64,000 bases of DNA from Streptomyces sp. DH-12 (GCF_002899455.1 NZ_PPFB01000001.1:7354682-7418681); one strand, 5' to 3'. Shown: positions 43,489 through 52,267, counted from the first letter of the stretch. Made by a program: numbers and translations. The notes: generated from the letters alone by a model not told the origin.

Positions 43489-44382
43489 TCATGCCGCGAG
43501 CGTGAGTCTATGCTCTGCCCGGTGCTGCTGTTCGAACTCGACAGGTGAGAGGTAGCCGAGTGAGCTGTGCCGCCTGCGAGCGTTGTAGTAGGTGAGCCAT
43601 TGGAAGATCTCCAGCCTGGCCTGTCGTACCGTCGTGAACACCGTCTGCATCGCTTCTCTCTTCAGCCCCTGCCAGAAGCTCTCGGCGAGGGCGTTGTCGT
43701 AGCTCGACCCGACACGGCCCATGCTCCTGCGGATGCCGAAATGGGCGCTGACCTGGGCGAACGCCGCCGAGGTGTATTGCGAGCCCCTGTCCGCGTGGAA
43801 GATCACTCCGTCCACGTGGCCGCCGCGGGTCGCCACCGCCATCGTGAGCGCGTCGACGACCAGCTCGGTGCGCATGTGCGTGGCCATCGACCAGCCGAGC
43901 ACCCGGCGCGAGCAGATGTCCAAGACGCAGGCCAGATACAGCCACGTGCCGCCGACCTGCACGTATGTGATGTCGCCGCACCACTTCTCGTCCAGGCGGT
44001 CGGCGGCGAAGTCGCGTCGGACCAGGTCCGGGGCGGGCGGCGCGAGCCGGTCGGGGATCGTGGTGCGTTTGCGCCGGCGCAGGTGTCGGCCCTCGATCCC
44101 CTCGCGGCGCATCAGCCGCTCGATCCGCTTGCGGTTGACCGTGTGCCCGAAGCCCCGCAACTCGGCGTGCACGCGCCGCACTCCGTAGGTGCCGCGGTGG
44201 TCGTCGTGGATCTGGCGGATCTCCGCGACCAGCGCGTCGTCGGCAGCCCGGCGCTCGGCGCGGGCGACCGCGCCAGCCGTCCACCGGTAGTAGCCCGAGC
44301 GCGAGACCCCGAGGACACGGCATATCCGCTGCACGCCGAAGTCGGCGCGGTGGAGGGAGATGAAGTCCCAGCGGCCGGTCAT
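43489..44382 (-). CDS. IS3 OrfB transposase (copy B)
   Basis: Identical in sequence to the OrfB of copy A, 297 residues, with the rve triad D in WCGDITYV, D in FHADRGSQ and E in NALAESFWQ. Starts at the ATG overlapping the OrfA stop. Confidence 0.95.
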   Translation of the reverse strand: MTGRWDFISLHRADFGVQRICRVLGVSRSGYYRWTAGAVARAERRAADDALVAEIRQIHDDHRGTYGVRRVHAELRGFGHTVNRKRIERLMRREGIEGRHLRRRKRTTIPDRLAPPAPDLVRRDFAADRLDEKWCGDITYVQVGGTWLYLACVLDICSRRVLGWSMATHMRTELVVDALTMAVATRGGHVDGVIFHADRGSQYTSAAFAQVSAHFGIRRSMGRVGSSYDNALAESFWQGLKREAMQTVFTTVRQARLEIFQWLTYYNARRRHSSLGYLSPVEFEQQHRAEHRLTLAA

Positions 44383-44735
44383 GCCTTCATCTCCCGGGCG
44401 AAATACTGGGCCGCCCGCCGCAGGATCTCCCGCTCCAACTGCCACTCGGCCTCGGCTTTGCGCAGCCTGCCGAGCTCGGCCCGAAGCCGGGTCAGTTCCT
44501 CGTCCCTGCCCTCCACCGGGCCGTCGGTGCCGCGGGCCCGGCCCGCCTGCTCGTCGGCCTGGCGCACCCAGGACCGCAGCGTCTCGCCGGTCACCCCGAC
44601 ATCCGCCGCCACCGCCGCATACGTGCGCCGACCCGCGGCCGCGCGATACAACGCCACCGCGTCGTTCCTGAACTCCTCCGGATACGGAGACCTACGTCCC
44701 ACCAGGACACCCTTCCTCAGACCATCAAGATCCAT
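44379..44735 (-). CDS. IS3 OrfA (copy B)
   Basis: Identical to OrfA of copy A (118 residues, HTH_Tnp_1 plus coiled coil). ATG at 44735; a GTG at 44750 lies inside the inverted repeat. Confidence 0.93.
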   Translation of the reverse strand: MDLDGLRKGVLVGRRSPYPEEFRNDAVALYRAAAGRRTYAAVAADVGVTGETLRSWVRQADEQAGRARGTDGPVEGRDEELTRLRAELGRLRKAEAEWQLEREILRRAAQYFAREMKA

Positions 44736-45815
44736 TGTCAGAGTGTCCACACCCCAGGGGCCACCTCAGATCCGCATTCCGATCCGCCGTCCCTCCTCCG
44801 CCCGCTCGAACTGCGCGAACGCGGCGTTGAGCTCGTCCAGCGACTCCACCCGCGGAACCGGCGTGAGGTAGTTCCGGCGGAAGTAGCCGACCTGCCCCTC
44901 CACCCCTCCCTTCTCATGAGCCCCACGCAGTCCCGGCTCGCAGTAGAAAGGGGTGAAACCGTAATGCTGGCGAAACGCCGTCCAGCGCGGATGCTCCTCC
45001 CGCGACCGGCTCCGCCGGATCACCCGAGACACCGCCGGTGACAGATTGTCGTAACGGATCTGCCCTCCAGGGACACCACCCAGCGTGCGGAAAGCATGCA
45101 GATGGCCGTCCAGGAAGGCTTCCTGCCCGCACGACGTCGTGATCCGGTGGACCGCCTTGCCCGAGTAGGCCAGCCGGAACGTGAACAGGTAACACTTCGT
45201 GCGCTCACCCGCAATGTCCACCCACGCCTCGCCGAAATCGGCCTCGGCGTCCATGCCCAGCCGGTTGTGACGAATCACGAACCCCGCCGTCGGCACCGCC
45301 CCAGCGGCCTCCGTGATCTCCTTCCGCCGCCGCGAGACGTAGTCCCAGACCGTGCTGTAAGCCAGGTCCGCCCCACGCTCCTGCTGCAGCCGGCTCAAAA
45401 TCCGCTGAACCGTGTGCCGCTGCTTCGGCGGCGCCTCCAGATCGGCCAGCAGCCACTCATCGATGGTCTTCTTGAACGGGTCAAGCTTCGGTAACGGCCT
45501 CACCGGCGTCTTCCGCGGCCTCGGCGCGGGCGACGACAACGCCTCCCGCACCAGCCGACGATGCACCCGGTACTTCCGGGCCAGAGCACGGACCGACAAA
45601 CCCTCGTGCCAGGAGTCCCGCCGGATCCGCAGGAACAACTCGTCCTTCGACACATCCACCCGGCCCCGCCCCCTCACGATGGCCCCTCCCAGACCATCCC
45701 CAGCCCACCACCCAGGTGGGGCCAAATGAGACCGGAACAACCCCCCAACGCTCCCGTGCGCCGTCGAGGTGGGGCCACGTCAGACCGGAAAACCGGGGCC
45801 AAATCAGACCGTTAA

Positions 45816-46434
45816 AGCCAGTCGTGCCCGCGTAGGCCGGATTCGGTGGCCAGGGCGTAGGACTGGAGGTAGTAGCGCTGGGCGAGGCCTTGTTGGCCTG
45901 CGTCGTAGCTTTTCCAGCCCAGCAGGTGCACGCCGCGGCTGGCGGCGGAGAGCATCTGCTGGCGGACGTCGTCGCTGCGGAAACGGGCCCGGCACAGCGG
46001 GGCGACGTCGCCGCGGAGGTAGGTGACCAGGGCGCTGCGGCCGTGGTGGCCGCCGTGGCGTTCGTCCATCTCGGAGAAGGCGTGGATCATGTCGCGGACG
46101 GCGGCGACTTCGGTCATGCCGACGGTGTGGCCGGTGCGGGCGGCCGCGGTGCGGGCGGTGATGTCCTGGACGTGGTTGAGGGGCAGGGCGGCGGCGGCCA
46201 CGGAGTAGGCGGAGGCCGACAGGAAGCGGCGGCGGTCCAACTCGTACCTCCACATCGGCAGCAGGACATCCAGCGGGTCGTTCCCGAGGGACAGTCCGAT
46301 GGTGTCACTGTCTGCCTCTGCCGGGCAGGGCAGGCCGAGGTCGGCGAGGGTCAGCAGGCGGCCCAGGCGCCGGGAGAGGGCGACTGCGAGGTAGCGGGGC
46401 GTGTCGCCGCGGGGGACGGATCCGCTGAGCCAGT
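45816..46434 (-). pseudogene. XRE/TPR-type regulator, middle fragment
   Basis: Continuous frame GDTPRYLAVALSRRLGRLLT, LDVLLPMWRYELDRRRFLSA, MIHAFSEMDERHGGHHGRSA and AASRGVHLLGWKSYDAGQQG, typical of a common streptomycete regulator with an N-terminal XRE HTH and C-terminal tetratricopeptide repeats. The HTH is cut off by the IS5 element at 46435 and the TPR tail by IS21 at 45815, where the frame stops after GLRGHDWL. Non-functional. Confidence 0.75.
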
Positions 46435-47319
46435 GAGCCTTTTCCAACCTCACGCTGATGCGTGGTGAAGGACGAGGACGGCCTTCACCACGTCGGTGAT
46501 TCGGTTGGTGCTGCGGCGGAGCTTCCGCAGGAGGCGCCAGCCCCTGATGGTGGCCATGGCCCGCTCGCCGAGGCAGCGGATCTTGGCGTGGGTGGTGTTG
46601 TGGCGACGCTTCCATCGCTTGAGGCGGCGGCCCCGAAACGGTACGCGGACGGGTCCGCCAGCGCCTTGATATGCCTTGTCCGCCCAGCATTTGAGTTCCG
46701 CATCGGCGAGGGCTTCGATGATGCCGTGCTGCCGCGCGGCGGTCAGGTCGTGAGTCGAGCCGGGCAGAGCCGGCGAGGCCCAGAGCAGCCGTCCGAACGG
46801 ATCGGTGAGGACCTGGACGTTCATGCCGTGGCGTTTGTGTTTCCCGGAGTAGTACGGGGTGTCGGCGGCGATGCGGTCGATCGGCAGCAGGGTGCCGTCG
46901 AGGATCACGAACGCCTTCGTCCGGATCGTCTTCATCGCCTCGGCCAGGGACGGGGCAAGGGCGGCCAGGGCCTCGACGGCTTCACGTATGTAGCGGTAGA
47001 CGGTCGCGATCCCGATGTCGAACCCGGCAGCGAGCTGGGCGTAGGTGTCACCGCACCGTAGATGGGCCAGGGCGAGCAGTGCCTGACGTGCGGCGGGAAG
47101 GCGCCGCCACCGCGTTCCGATCTCCTGCCGCCGGGCTGTCAGTTGTCCGGTCAGGAACCGCAGGGTGCGGCTGGACAGATCAATCGAGGACGGATAGACA
47201 AGCACGCGAAGCTCCTGGCGGATAAGGGCGATCTTGGTCGAGAACCCGTCTACCAGGAGCTTCGTCGTTGCGCAGGACGGTCCAACTCGCGGTCAGACAC
47301 CGCAGCTTGAAAAGGGCTC
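46435..47319 (-). mobile_element. IS5 family element, third type
   Basis: Tips GAGCCTTTTCCAA (46435 on) and TTGAAAAGGGCTC (ending 47319) form an imperfect inverted repeat around an intact transposase. No clean target duplication is visible. Confidence 0.75.
46450..47205 (-). CDS. IS5 family transposase, intact
   Basis: 251 residues. HTH region HLRCGDTYAQLAAGFDIGIA, then DDE_4 core: FVILDGTLLPIDRI (first D), VLTDPFGRLLWASPALPGST, LKCWADKAYQGAG (second D) and RCLGERAMATIRGWRLL (E). A relative of the IS5 at 34663 but a different element. The frame is complete. Confidence 0.9.
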   Translation of the reverse strand: MLVYPSSIDLSSRTLRFLTGQLTARRQEIGTRWRRLPAARQALLALAHLRCGDTYAQLAAGFDIGIATVYRYIREAVEALAALAPSLAEAMKTIRTKAFVILDGTLLPIDRIAADTPYYSGKHKRHGMNVQVLTDPFGRLLWASPALPGSTHDLTAARQHGIIEALADAELKCWADKAYQGAGGPVRVPFRGRRLKRWKRRHNTTHAKIRCLGERAMATIRGWRLLRKLRRSTNRITDVVKAVLVLHHASA

Positions 47320-47326
47320 CATGGCA

Positions 47327-47370
47327 CTCGGTGGGCCTTCCCCGGGATCGCCCGGGGAAGGCCCACCGAG
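47327..47370. terminator. strong perfect terminator hairpin
   Basis: CTCGGTGGGCCTTCCCCGGG (47327-47346) pairs perfectly over 20 bp with 47351-47370 around an ATCG loop. It lies 62 bp after the small membrane-protein gene on the minus strand, and probably closes the RHS operon. Confidence 0.85.
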
Positions 47371-47431
47371 TCAGAGGCCCTGTCCCGCTATCGCCTGGAC
47401 GCGGTGCCCCGCACCCGTACGGTTGGCCGCT

Positions 47432-47563
47432 TCATCTGCGCCGCTTGCGAAGCAGCCCTGTCACGATGAAGACTCCCACGATCGCGGCGACGATGACGAA
47501 GGCCACCTGTCCCCACACTGGCAGGTCGAGGCCGCCTCCAGGAGCTGCTAGTGGGAAAGTCAT
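47432..47563 (-). CDS. 43-residue single-pass membrane protein downstream of RHS
   Basis: ATG at 47563 with GAAGGGA 10-12 nt upstream. The protein begins MTFPLAAPGGGLDLPVWG, has one transmembrane helix (VAFVIVAAIVGVFIVTGLL) and a basic end (RKRRR). It begins 43 bp after the RHS stop on the same strand and is followed by the strong terminator, so it belongs to the RHS transcript. By position it could be the immunity or accessory protein of the RHS toxin end, but no family is known. Confidence 0.6.
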   Translation of the reverse strand: MTFPLAAPGGGLDLPVWGQVAFVIVAAIVGVFIVTGLLRKRRR

Positions 47564-47606
47564 GGCTCTTTGGTCCCTTCGTCTGAGGGCACGTTACGTG
47601 CCTGTG

Positions 47607-48250
47607 TCACCAGGTGTACTTGGCCTTCGCGGAACACTTCGGATTGCTGGAGTACTCCGTTGAAGCTCCCGCAGATGTGTCGCCCTGCGTGCTCGCTGAG
47701 GCCCGGTAAAAGCCGGCCGAGCATTCAAGCTCGCCCGTCACACCGCTATTGGCGTCGCCTCCGCTGCCTTCTACTCCACCGCTCACTCCGGGGCTGCCGG
47801 CCCCCAAGCTGAGACTCGGATGCCAAGAACCGTCGTCATTTACGGTGAGGCCGCCTCCGAGGCACAGGTAGTAGCACCCTTCGAGGTTGAAGCCGAACGA
47901 AGCGAGGCCGCCCGGGTCGATGCGGTTGACGGGGTCGCCTTCGGCGTAGAGGTAGGGGTTCTTCTCCTGGCCGGAGGGGTCGGGGCTGGTGAAGCGGCCG
48001 ATGTTGGGGTCGTAGTAGCGGGCGGAGTAGTGGTACAGGCCGGTGGGGTCCTGGTAGCCGCCGGCGAAGCGATAGGGCTGGGGGACCTGGTCGGTGGTGG
48101 TGCTGCGCTGCACGCCGCGGGGGCTGTAGGCGTAGGTGTTGACCTTGATGCCGGTCTCGTCGGCGAGCGCGACGACGGAGCCGAGCGCGTCGGTGAGGTA
48201 GTAGTACGACTTGCCCCCGGTCGTCATGGAGTTCAGCGTGTCCCCGGGTT
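47607..48250 (-). pseudogene. RHS repeat protein, C-terminal end with variable tip
   Basis: Readable from the ISAs1 junction (about 48250: GDTLNSMTTGGKSYYYL). The RHS core ending is clear: SPRGVQRSTTTDQVPQPYRF, YDPNIGRFTSPDPSGQEKNP and YLYAEGDPVNRIDPGG. A variable C-terminal domain of about 100 residues follows (GFNLEGCYYLCLGGGLTVND, then Ser/Gly-rich with ELECSAGFY and NPKCSAKAKYTW; four Cys), the place where polymorphic toxins carry their toxic tip. The 5' bulk of the gene is gone, cut by ISAs1, so the toxin cannot be delivered as such. Confidence 0.8.
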
Positions 48251-49582
48251 CAGGGCTGATGCGTTCTCACTCGGCGAGACGTGCTGATTGCGGGTGTCTG
48301 CGACGGGACGGGCTGGTCGTCCGGGTTGGAGATGGCGAACGCGACCTCTGATGATCAAGGTTCTCGAAGCCTTTGATCACGAACAGGGGTCGCGTTCGCG
48401 TGTCATCATCCCTGATCGGTTTCCTGCAGCGCCACTGCGGGGTCATCGATCCATGCCGCCCGCCCGAGGAACTCACCTCGCTCCGCGCTATGTTGGACCA
48501 GCTCCCGGATCCCAGGCGGGTGCGGGGCCGCCGTTACCGGCTGGGTTCTCTGCTCGCCCTGTGCCTGCTCGCGGTCCTGGGTGGGGCGACCACCCTGGCC
48601 GGCATCGCCCGGTTCGCCACGGACGCCCCCGCCGAAGTGCGCACGCGGATCGGGCTCGGCAGCCTCCCACGCGCCACCACCCTGGGCCGCCTGCTGTCCC
48701 GCATCGACGGTGACGCACTCGACGACGCCATCGGCGTCTGGCTCGCCCGACACGCGGCCGACCCGGTCGAGGACGACCAGCCGCTGGTAGGCCTGGCCGT
48801 CGACGGCAAGACCGTGCGCGGCAGCCGCAACGGCGACCAGAACGCCGTTCACCTCCTGGCCGCCGTCCTGCACGAGTCCCAGGCAGTGATCTCCCAGCGA
48901 CAGATCGCTGCGAAGAGCAACGAAATCCCCGCCTTCACCCCGCTGCTGGACCGGCTTCACCTGCACGGCCACGTGATCACCGCCGACGCGATGCACACCC
49001 AGACCGATCACGCCGAGCAGATCACCGCCCGGGGTGCCCACTACATCCTCGTCGTCAAAGGCAACCAGAAAAAGCTCCGCCGCCAGCTACGGCGACTGCC
49101 CTGGCGCGAGGTCCCGCTTCAGCACCGCACCCGCGAACGGGCACACGGGCGAGGCGAGATACGCCGCCTCAAAGTCTGCACAGTCCAGCCGGGCCTGCTC
49201 TTTCCGCACGCCGTCCAGGCCATCGAGGTCAAGCGCCGTCGCACGAACCGCACGACCGGGAAGACCACCATCAAGACGATCTACGCGGTCACCAGCCTCA
49301 CCCCCGAGCAGGCCACCGCGTCCCAGTTCGCCGAACTGATCCGTGGGCACTGGCAGGTCGAGGCCCTGCACCACGTGCGGGACGTGACCTTCGCCGAGGA
49401 CGCCTCTCGCGTCCGCACCGGAACCGCGCCCCGCGCGATGGCGACCTTCCGCAACCTCGCCATCGGCCTCATCCGCCAGGCCGGCTGGACGAACATCGCC
49501 GCCGCCACCGACCACTACCGGTCACGGACCGACCACGCACTCCAACTACTCGATCTTGAAAGCTGAGAACGCATCAGCCCTG
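48251..49582 (+). mobile_element. ISAs1 family element, copy 1
   Basis: Perfect 19-bp tips CAGGGCTGATGCGTTCTCA (48251-48269) and its complement (49564-49582). No matching target duplication: RHS sequence on one side, an IS3 relic on the other. An interrupted long hairpin (48335-48399, GCGAACGCGACC pairing with GGTCGCGTTCGC) sits immediately before the transposase start. Confidence 0.88.
48400..49566 (+). CDS. ISAs1 family transposase
   Basis: 388 residues from GTG 48400; the frame is open from a TTG at 48373. Motifs: DPRRVRGRRYRLGSLLALCL, LVGLAVDGKTVRGSR (first D), HVITADAMHTQTDHAEQI (second D), YILVVKGNQKKL, and IRGHWQVEALHHVRDVTF with E. The upstream hairpin could hide the ribosome site and block expression from outside transcripts. 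Confidence 0.92.
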   Translation: MSSSLIGFLQRHCGVIDPCRPPEELTSLRAMLDQLPDPRRVRGRRYRLGSLLALCLLAVLGGATTLAGIARFATDAPAEVRTRIGLGSLPRATTLGRLLSRIDGDALDDAIGVWLARHAADPVEDDQPLVGLAVDGKTVRGSRNGDQNAVHLLAAVLHESQAVISQRQIAAKSNEIPAFTPLLDRLHLHGHVITADAMHTQTDHAEQITARGAHYILVVKGNQKKLRRQLRRLPWREVPLQHRTRERAHGRGEIRRLKVCTVQPGLLFPHAVQAIEVKRRRTNRTTGKTTIKTIYAVTSLTPEQATASQFAELIRGHWQVEALHHVRDVTFAEDASRVRTGTAPRAMATFRNLAIGLIRQAGWTNIAAATDHYRSRTDHALQLLDLES

Positions 49583-49599
49583 CTCGCAGCATGAGATCA

Positions 49600-49759
49600 A
49601 TTGGGCAACAGGGTCATCGACGGTTTCTACAACCCCCGCCGCATCCAGAAACGGCTCGGCTACCTCAGCCCGATCGAGTACGAGGAGAAGCACTACGCCG
49701 ACCAGGCAGCGGCCGAACAAGGGAACCTGAAACCACGTCAACCCGATCTGACCTGCTAG
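49600..49759 (+). pseudogene. IS3 family transposase, 3' remnant
   Basis: Encodes VIDGFYNPRRIQKRLGYLSP and IEYEEKHYADQ to a TAG at 49757. Same element type as the fragment at 3595-3685. Truncated on the left by ISAs1. Confidence 0.8.
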
Positions 49760-49789
49760 TCAGCCACTCCCGCGCAGCGGGGGAACCTA

Positions 49790-50155
49790 ACTGACGATGA
49801 TCGACTATGCCTTGGTTGTGGTCCGTATAGGAGGACCTCGGCTTGACGGTCAGACGGGGTAAAGGGCACGGCGTCGCGTGTCAGCAAGCGCAAGCGAATC
49901 GTTCGCGCTTCCACGTCTCGCTACAGATGCAGCGCGATAATTTGCGGTTAACCGGATGGCTTTTTTCAATTACCCAGCAGTTTGGGATGCGTTACAGTTA
50001 CAGCAACCACGAAAGGGCTTTCTGAGCCAAAAGGTGATTCCCTGTCATCATTTTTCAGTCACTCCGCGCACCTGCGCCACAGCCGTCCGTAGGATCCCTC
50101 ACGAATCCCGCACATCTATGCGGGTGTCCTGAGTGTGCGCGAGGGAGAGAAATTG
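49790..50155. promoter_or_regulatory. AT-richer upstream region of the secreted protein gene
   Basis: About 365 bp without a gene. It is less GC-rich than its surroundings (TTTTTTCAATTACC, GTTACAGTTACAG). A small hairpin CCCGCA-TGCGGG lies around 50107-50123, 35 bp before the start. The promoter of the gene at 50156 must lie here; no certain -35/-10 pair could be fixed. Confidence 0.4.
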
Positions 50156-51460
50156 ATGAATCGTCACGCCCGGCGGCTGTCCTCATTAGCAGCCTCGCTG
50201 GCAGCAGTAGCCTCTCTTTCCTTGGCAGGTAGCGCCAAGGCTGCTGACGAAGCCCGGCAGCCGGAGAACAGACAGCAGGCGCTCGGTGTCGCCAAGACCG
50301 TTGACCTGCCGACGGAGCCTGAGCGTGGCCAGGCAATGGTTAGTATCGAGGAATCGTGTTCTCCCGTCGCCGCCTCCGAACGTGCGGCCTTAGGTGGCGC
50401 GGTCAAGGCGTGCGTCGAGACAAGGCCGATGAAGGCATCCAGCACCGTAACGGCGCGGACTGCCGAGGAGGCCGACACTGTCGAAGCCTGCGACATAACC
50501 AAGCCGGGCAAGTGGACCTGGGAACGAACTAAAGGCATATGCCTGAACGGCAAGGAAGTGACCTTCACGCTCAGCGACGAACAGGGCGCCGTCCTGGGTA
50601 CTGCTCTAATAGACGTCAAGAGCAGCATGAACCTCAGGTACGACAGCCTCACCTGGAACGAACTGATCACCGTCAAGGTGACCAAGGTGACCAATGCCGT
50701 AAGCAACGTCAATATCAAATTCGACGTGGACTGCACCTCGAGTTGTTCCCCGACCAACAACCGCCCCTGGACTGGGGCAAAAACCCTCGGCCAGGGCGCA
50801 GAGGCATCCGGATCGGTCACCTACACCAGCAATGTAGCTTCCGGTATGCGGGACAATATCCGCACCAAATACCACATGTACATCACCGCGACGGGCACCA
50901 CCCCCACCAAGCCGAACGTCAGTTGGGAGCTCCCGTACCAGGCCAATCTTCGCTGCGACGCCGAGCTCATCACACCCGGCTGCGTCTTCTCCGACATTCG
51001 CGCCAGCCTCAAATACTCGCTGTCCGACCCGAAGCACGCCGCAGCTTCGGCGGCTTACAGCTTCGCTCAGGGCCGCCTGCGCGACTGGGCCCCGCTGACT
51101 CGGGCGGACGGCCTCAACACAGCCAACCGGAAGCGGACCTGCGAGGAGGGAAGCAGCGACCCGTTCGTACATATGTACGATGAAGTTCCGGGGGACACCT
51201 GTGACGAGTTCCCCTTCGCCGGCTCCCTCGAGGGAGGGACCGACGGCGCTCTGTGCGCCGACATCATCCCGCGGTACGAGGACGGGGCATGGTGGATCTA
51301 TCCGGCTCGGACTGACAAGCCGTTCACCTACGAAGAGCCGTGCGTGCGTGCCCACGTCTCCGGGGAGGCCAATTCGTCTGCTGGCGGCAAGTATGGTGCG
51401 CTCGTGAAGAGCGCGCGCATCCTCGACATCGAGAAGTACAACGTCTCCGTCATCGAGTAA
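50156..51460 (+). CDS. secreted protein with NucA/NucB deoxyribonuclease-like C-terminus
   Basis: 434 residues from ATG 50156 (GAGGGAGA 8 nt upstream). A signal peptide is evident: basic MNRHARR, hydrophobic LAASLAAVASLSLAGS and a likely cut after AKA. A long middle domain has regularly spaced Cys (CDITKPGKW, CTSSCSP). The C-terminus reads DTCDEFPFAGSLEGG, then ALCADIIPRYEDG and HVSGEANSSAGGKYGAL, matching the EYPFAS-EGG pattern of NucA/NucB nucleases. A secreted DNase or a toxin that uses such a fold is the best guess. Followed by a hairpin and a DUF6461 gene. Confidence 0.75.
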   Translation: MNRHARRLSSLAASLAAVASLSLAGSAKAADEARQPENRQQALGVAKTVDLPTEPERGQAMVSIEESCSPVAASERAALGGAVKACVETRPMKASSTVTARTAEEADTVEACDITKPGKWTWERTKGICLNGKEVTFTLSDEQGAVLGTALIDVKSSMNLRYDSLTWNELITVKVTKVTNAVSNVNIKFDVDCTSSCSPTNNRPWTGAKTLGQGAEASGSVTYTSNVASGMRDNIRTKYHMYITATGTTPTKPNVSWELPYQANLRCDAELITPGCVFSDIRASLKYSLSDPKHAAASAAYSFAQGRLRDWAPLTRADGLNTANRKRTCEEGSSDPFVHMYDEVPGDTCDEFPFAGSLEGGTDGALCADIIPRYEDGAWWIYPARTDKPFTYEEPCVRAHVSGEANSSAGGKYGALVKSARILDIEKYNVSVIE

Positions 51461-51483
51461 CAGAGGAGACAGCAGCACTACGC

Positions 51484-51514
51484 CGGGGCCCCGAAAATAA
51501 TGCTCGGGGCCCCG
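51484..51514. terminator. terminator hairpin after the secreted protein
   Basis: CGGGGCCCCG (51484-51493) and CGGGGCCCCG (51505-51514) can pair around an AT-rich loop. It lies 24 bp after the stop and 25 bp before the DUF6461 start. Confidence 0.6.
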
Positions 51515-51538
51515 CCCGGCAAACCCGAAGGAGCCCCA

Positions 51539-52240
51539 GTGAAAAACTCCACCACCGGGCCATGGGCATGGGCCGAGGATCCGCGCGCCGTGATGTGGTG
51601 CGTGACCATCACCTACGGCATCACTCCTGAAGAAGTGCTCGCCCGCTACGGAGCCGACGCCCGCACCGCCCGGCTTCTCACCCGGCAGCAGGCCGCCCAG
51701 CTGGCCGGTGACGACCTGCCGGAGGGTTCGGTACTGCGGGCAGGGCGGACGGGTGACTGGTCGTTCTGCTTTGAGGACTACGGGGTCATGGGATGCATGC
51801 CCGGCCCGTTGTCCGCGCTGTCCCGCGGCACGGAGACCTTCAGCGTACTGCGAGGCGGAGACGGTATGAACGGCTTCGCCTACTGGCGGGACGGACAGTG
51901 CACCGAGCGGTTCGAGCCGGGCGCCACCGGCACCAAACCTCGTCCTCCACACCCCTGGTGGGATGCAGTGCAGGGGCGGCTAGACGCATCGAGCGAAGAA
52001 TTCCCCGGCCTCGTCCCGGTACTGGAAGCGACAGCACGCCACACCAGAGCCGTACTCGACACGGGCATCCTCGACGGGCCGCTGCTCACCCTGCGGCTCG
52101 ATGACAGCGACCTCACCCCCGCCCCTCAAACTCCCCAGCAAGCACCACGGCCTCCCAAGGGCGTGCGGGGCGTCCCCGCCCGGCCTGGACCACCCCCGCC
52201 ACCCACCATGAGGCAAGCCGTCAACGTCCCCGTCACCTGA
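51539..52240 (+). CDS. DUF6461 family protein
   Basis: 233 residues from GTG 51539 (GAAGGAG upstream). WAEDPRAVMWCVTITYGITP then EEVLARYGADARTARLLTRQ is the DUF6461 pattern, continuing with a hydrophobic core (GDWSFCFEDYGVMGC). The C-terminus is proline-rich (PARPGPPPPPTMRQ). DUF6461 proteins occur near secreted polymorphic toxins and may act as immunity-type proteins. Its position directly after the secreted NucA/NucB-like protein fits that, but the link is inference. Confidence 0.7.
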   Translation: MKNSTTGPWAWAEDPRAVMWCVTITYGITPEEVLARYGADARTARLLTRQQAAQLAGDDLPEGSVLRAGRTGDWSFCFEDYGVMGCMPGPLSALSRGTETFSVLRGGDGMNGFAYWRDGQCTERFEPGATGTKPRPPHPWWDAVQGRLDASSEEFPGLVPVLEATARHTRAVLDTGILDGPLLTLRLDDSDLTPAPQTPQQAPRPPKGVRGVPARPGPPPPPTMRQAVNVPVT

Positions 52241-52267
52241 GGTCGGCAGTCGCCCGTGCTCTGGACC

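Larger units (their letters stand above)
43457..44768 (-). mobile_element. IS3 family element, copy B
   Basis: 1312 bp, same length and same predicted proteins as copy A, inverted relative to it, with its own 4-bp duplication GATC (43453-43456 and 44769-44772). The separate duplications show two independent recent insertions rather than a compound transposon. Confidence 0.95.
42714..45690 (-). pseudogene. istA: IS21 IstA transposase, split by IS3 copy B and frameshifted
   Basis: The 5' part (44769 to about 45690) has SVRALARKYRVHRRLVREAL (HTH), MDAEADFGEAWVDI (first D), IRYDNLSPAVSRVI (second D) and GAHEKGGVEGQVGYF (E). After RRIGMRI the IS3 copy B (GATC duplication at 43453-43456 and 44769-44772) interrupts it. 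The frame resumes with RTIGQDFAQEAPLLMPLPDE and runs to LLAKPG near 43146, where two bases are missing before MAGSEALDQARREGSFTSAH. It ends at 42714, overlapping istB. Start codon uncertain. Confidence 0.88.
36629..45815 (-). mobile_element. IS21 family element carrying nested insertions
   Basis: Both ends carry three spaced copies of a GGTCTGANNTGGCCCC-type repeat: left at about 36634, 36658 and 36690, right (inverted) at about 45730, 45776 and 45799. Such multiple end repeats are typical of IS21. Both outer tips read TTAACGGTCTG. Inside are istA and istB (minus strand), an interrupted passenger gene, two IS3 copies (36764-38075 and 43457-44768) and a 3.6-kb tyrosine-recombinase element (38482-42072). 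Without the insertions the element would be about 3 kb. Confidence 0.85.

Noticed and set aside
36764..44768. Compound transposon formed by the two IS3 copies
   Set aside because: Each copy has its own different 4-bp duplication, showing independent insertions.
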